Of a stretch of DNA of 64,000 nt, positions 61,721 through 64,000 are shown in pieces. How positions within the stretch are numbered: the first letter of the stretch is position 1; each line of letters opens with the position of its first letter. The stretch is from the NCBI RefSeq assembly GCF_000204035.1, contig NZ_GL883086.1, positions 842,034 through 906,033 on the forward strand, given 5' to 3'. A model generated the notes under the pieces. That model had not been told where the DNA came from, did not search any database, and saw nothing but the letters and a program-made list of their open reading frames with translations. Source of the DNA: Brevundimonas diminuta ATCC 11568 (GTDB lineage: Bacteria > Pseudomonadota > Alphaproteobacteria > Caulobacterales > Caulobacteraceae). Made by a program: the position numbers and the translations under genes.

Positions 61721-62143
61721 CTAGCGGGCGATCGTCACGCTGACCGGCGCGCGGGCGGCCACGGCCTTGGCGGTCGAACCCATCAGCCAGTTGACCAGGC
61801 CCTTGCGGTCGCCCGTACCCACGACGATGTGGTCCGCGCCCAGTTGATCGGCGGCGGCGATCAGGGCGTCAGGGACATCATGCCCCTCGATCGTCACAGC
61901 CTCGACCGATTTGCAGTGACGGCGGGCCTCGGCTGTCGAGCGGGTCAGGATGGCCTCCTGCTCCTCGACCTTCCAGGCGCGAATGTCGGGGTGGCCGCTG
62001 GCCGAACTGAGCGGATTGACCGCCACCAGAGCCAGCTTGCCGCCCTTCGCCTGTGCCAGTTGCGCCGCCACACGCACGGCTGCCTCGGCGTGCGCGCTGC
62101 CGTCGATGCCGCAGACGACCACGGACGTTGCCTGTTCCGCCAT
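61721..62143 (-). CDS. Universal stress protein (UspA family)
   Basis: 140-residue single-domain UspA protein. N-terminal VVVCGIDGSAHAEAAVRVA and C-terminal GADHIVVGTGDRKGLVNWLMGS give the ATP-binding G-2x-G-9x-G(S/T) type motif. Downstream of the Mrp-like ATPase gene (11 nt) on the same strand. Confidence 0.93.
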   Translation of the reverse strand: MAEQATSVVVCGIDGSAHAEAAVRVAAQLAQAKGGKLALVAVNPLSSASGHPDIRAWKVEEQEAILTRSTAEARRHCKSVEAVTIEGHDVPDALIAAADQLGADHIVVGTGDRKGLVNWLMGSTAKAVAARAPVSVTIAR

Positions 62144-62154
62144 CCCCCTCTCCT

Positions 62155-63222
62155 TCAGAGACCCAGCGCCGCAGCGACCTGCGCGGCGATCTGGTGGAAA
62201 CGGCCGGACGCCGGATGCTGCGGGTCAGCGGCGACCAATGGCCGCCCCGCATCGCCCGCGCGGCGTATCGCCCCGTCCAGCGGCAGATCGCCCAGATAGG
62301 GCGCATTCAGGCGCGCGGCCTCGGCCTCGGCGCCGCCGGTCCCGAATACTTCGCCGCTCATGTTCTCGATCAGACCCAGGGTCGGCACGCCGACCTTTGC
62401 AAACAGGGTATGCGCCCGGCGCGCATCGGCCAGGGCCACTTCCTGCGGCGTCGAGACGATCACCGCCCCATCCAGCGGCGTCTTCTGGATCAGGGTCAGC
62501 TGTACGTCGCCGGTGCCCGGCGGCAGGTCGATGACCAGGACGTCCAGCGGCTGCTCTTCCGTCCCCCAGCGCGTCTGGGTCAGCATCTGGGTGATAGCCT
62601 GCGACGCCATCGGCCCGCGCCAGATCATTGCGTCCTCGGCCTTGGTCAGCAGGCCGACCGACATGGCTTTCAAGCCGTACGCCGTATGCGGGACCATGGC
62701 CCCGTCCTCATAGGCGGGCTGGCCCGACAGGCCCAGCATGGTCGGCAAGGACGGGCCATAGACATCGGCGTCCAACACCCCGGCCGACAGGCCGCGCGCC
62801 GCCAACGCCGCCGCCAGGTTGACCGCAACCGTCGACTTTCCAACGCCGCCCTTGCCGCTGGCCACGGCCAGGACGCGCTTCACATGGGCAGGGCGATCCG
62901 TCGGGACCGGCGCCTTGGGCCGCCCCTGATCGGTCGCGGCCTTCGACAGGCCCGCCGTACGGCGCGGCGCGGCGGCCACAGCCTCGGCGGTCAGGACGAC
63001 CGACACGCGCTCCATGCCCGGTATCGCCTTCAGCGCCGTTTCGGCCGCGTCGCGCACGGGGGCGTACAGCGCCGTTTCCTTGGCTGGAACTTCCATGACG
63101 AAGCCCGCGCGGCCGTCGGCCACGACCAGCCCCTGCACCAGCCCGGCCGTCGCCAGCCCCTGGCCCGACTTCGGGTCGGTCACGGCGTCGAGGGCGGCGA
63201 GAACGGCGGCGCGGTCGGTCAC
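62155..63222 (-). CDS. apbC: Mrp/ApbC-family P-loop ATPase lacking cysteines
   Basis: 355-residue Mrp/NBP35-type ATPase, usually an Fe-S cluster carrier. It has an N-terminal DUF59/MIP18 domain (residues about 1-85), deviant Walker A SGKGGVGKSTVAVNL (about 122), LDVLVIDLPPGTGDVQLTL and ENMSGEVFGTGGAEAEA. The CxxC pair expected after ENMS is absent, and no cysteine occurs anywhere in the protein, so cluster binding by Cys cannot occur. ATG at 63222. Confidence 0.9.
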   Translation of the reverse strand: MTDRAAVLAALDAVTDPKSGQGLATAGLVQGLVVADGRAGFVMEVPAKETALYAPVRDAAETALKAIPGMERVSVVLTAEAVAAAPRRTAGLSKAATDQGRPKAPVPTDRPAHVKRVLAVASGKGGVGKSTVAVNLAAALAARGLSAGVLDADVYGPSLPTMLGLSGQPAYEDGAMVPHTAYGLKAMSVGLLTKAEDAMIWRGPMASQAITQMLTQTRWGTEEQPLDVLVIDLPPGTGDVQLTLIQKTPLDGAVIVSTPQEVALADARRAHTLFAKVGVPTLGLIENMSGEVFGTGGAEAEAARLNAPYLGDLPLDGAIRRAGDAGRPLVAADPQHPASGRFHQIAAQVAAALGL

Positions 63223-63308
63223 GATGGAGACTCCTTGTGGCTCGACGGACTTGCCGGGCCGGTGACGGGCGTTCTATCGCCCTAAGCGTCCGTTCGCGAG
63301 TTGATCCT

Positions 63309-64000
63309 TTGTCCCAGCCCCTCGTCACCCTGATCGCCGGCCCCACCGCCTCAGGCAAGTCGCGCTTGGCGATGGAGCGCGCGCGCGAAACGAATGCCGT
63401 CATCATCAACGCCGACAGCCAACAGCTGTACGCCGACCTGCGCGTGCTGAGCGCCCGCCCGTCGGCTGAGGATGAAGCTGCGGTCTCGCATCGCCTCTAC
63501 GGCGTCGCTGACGCCGCCGACGCCTGGTCAGTCGGTCGGTGGAATCGGGCTGTCATGGACCTGCTGGCCGAACTGGCGGCTGAGGGTCGCCCCGCCCTGC
63601 TGGTCGGCGGCACCGGCCTCTATTTCAACGCCCTGACGAAGGGGCTGGCCGATATTCCGCCCATACCGGTCGAAACTCGCGACGCCGTTCAGGCCGAGTT
63701 CGACGCTGAAGGCGAAACCGCCTTCCGTCGCCGCCTGGCCGAAGTCGACCCCGTCGCCGAAGCCGCCGTCTTTCCCGGCGATCGGCAGCGTCTGGTTCGC
63801 GCCCTCAGCGTGCATCGCGTCAGCGGCCGCGCACTCAGCGCCTGGAAGGCCGACACCCGACCGCTATTGCCTCCCGACAGCTACGATACCCTCGTCGTGG
63901 AGCCGTCGCGCGATCGTCTTTACGCCTCATGTGACGCGCGGGTGGATCTGATGATGGCGCACTGCGCGCTGAACGAGGTGCGCGCCCTCGTCGCCCGCGA
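63309..64000 (+). CDS. miaA: tRNA dimethylallyltransferase, N-terminal part (cut by window edge)
   Basis: First 230 residues of MiaA, which adds a dimethylallyl group to A37 of tRNAs reading UNN codons. P-loop GPTASGKSRLAM, INADSQQLYADLR (substrate Asp), LLVGGTGLYFNAL and DRQRLVRALSVHRVSGR are all present. The TTG at 63309 is the most likely start. Divergent from the Mrp-like gene across 86 nt. Confidence 0.95.
   Translation, partial: MSQPLVTLIAGPTASGKSRLAMERARETNAVIINADSQQLYADLRVLSARPSAEDEAAVSHRLYGVADAADAWSVGRWNRAVMDLLAELAAEGRPALLVGGTGLYFNALTKGLADIPPIPVETRDAVQAEFDAEGETAFRRRLAEVDPVAEAAVFPGDRQRLVRALSVHRVSGRALSAWKADTRPLLPPDSYDTLVVEPSRDRLYASCDARVDLMMAHCALNEVRALVAR

Overview
The window is GC-rich, alphaproteobacterial DNA. 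It most resembles the family Caulobacteraceae, with a Brevundimonas-like genome as the best guess. Supporting signs are a TorF-type porin inside the kdp operon, TonB-dependent uptake genes, a GTTC-N7-GTTC LexA box, a GapR (DUF2312) paralogue and many tightly overlapping genes. Genus assignment is inference, since no rRNA gene is present.

Layout. (1) 1-6869, minus strand: a kdp potassium-uptake operon (small ORF, kdpF, kdpA, kdpB, TorF-like porin, kdpC, kdpD running off the left edge). (2) 7063-15238: a catabolic/uptake cluster of MaoC hydratase, acyl-CoA synthetase and MFS transporter (plus strand) facing a TetR regulator, TonB-dependent receptor and amidohydrolase (minus strand). One 20-bp palindrome lies in front of both the MaoC gene and the receptor gene and is the likely TetR operator. 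(3) 15518-55812: a 40.2-kb P2-like prophage in the 3' end of a tRNA-Gln(UUG) gene, bounded by 79-bp direct repeats. (4) 55769-64000: tRNA-Gln, tRNA-Pro, DUF924, a CsgG-like protein, thyA, a MazG-like protein, aqpZ, a membrane protein, folA, YbjQ, a universal stress protein, an Mrp/ApbC ATPase with no cysteines, and the start of miaA.

The prophage has an almost complete P2 virion set: Q-P on minus, then O-N-M-L-X, lysis genes, R-S, J-I-H-G, V-W, FI-FII-E(E')-T-U-D and ogr. Its late genes are probably switched on by the Ogr zinc-finger protein (43687-43995). Three intergenic copies of TGTTGTCAGA-N5-TCTGACAACA lie 43-45 nt before the P, J and V start codons. The E/E' programmed -1 frameshift site TTTTTTG is conserved. 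Cargo sits at the left end (a PD-(D/E)XK-type nuclease plus a membrane protein), in a LexA-box operon ending in an SRAP protein, and between U and D (a membrane/coiled-coil gene on the opposite strand).

The right half of the prophage is unlike P2. No gpA-type replication protein is visible. Instead there is a plasmid-like maintenance block: parA with a small ribbon-helix-helix partner, a GATAG repeat array that looks like a centromere, a higBA toxin-antitoxin pair, a winged-helix candidate replication initiator, and a gene-free stretch with three stem-loops, one carrying an exact DnaA box in its loop. A CI/Cro-like switch with three related operators then drives a chain of very small overlapping early genes, including a GapR paralogue.

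Two lesions suggest the prophage is decaying or locked in: an in-frame amber codon in the integrase (55176) and a -1 frame disruption in the tape-measure gene (near 40815). The combination of P2 virion genes with a replication/partition/addiction block is the most interesting feature of the window.
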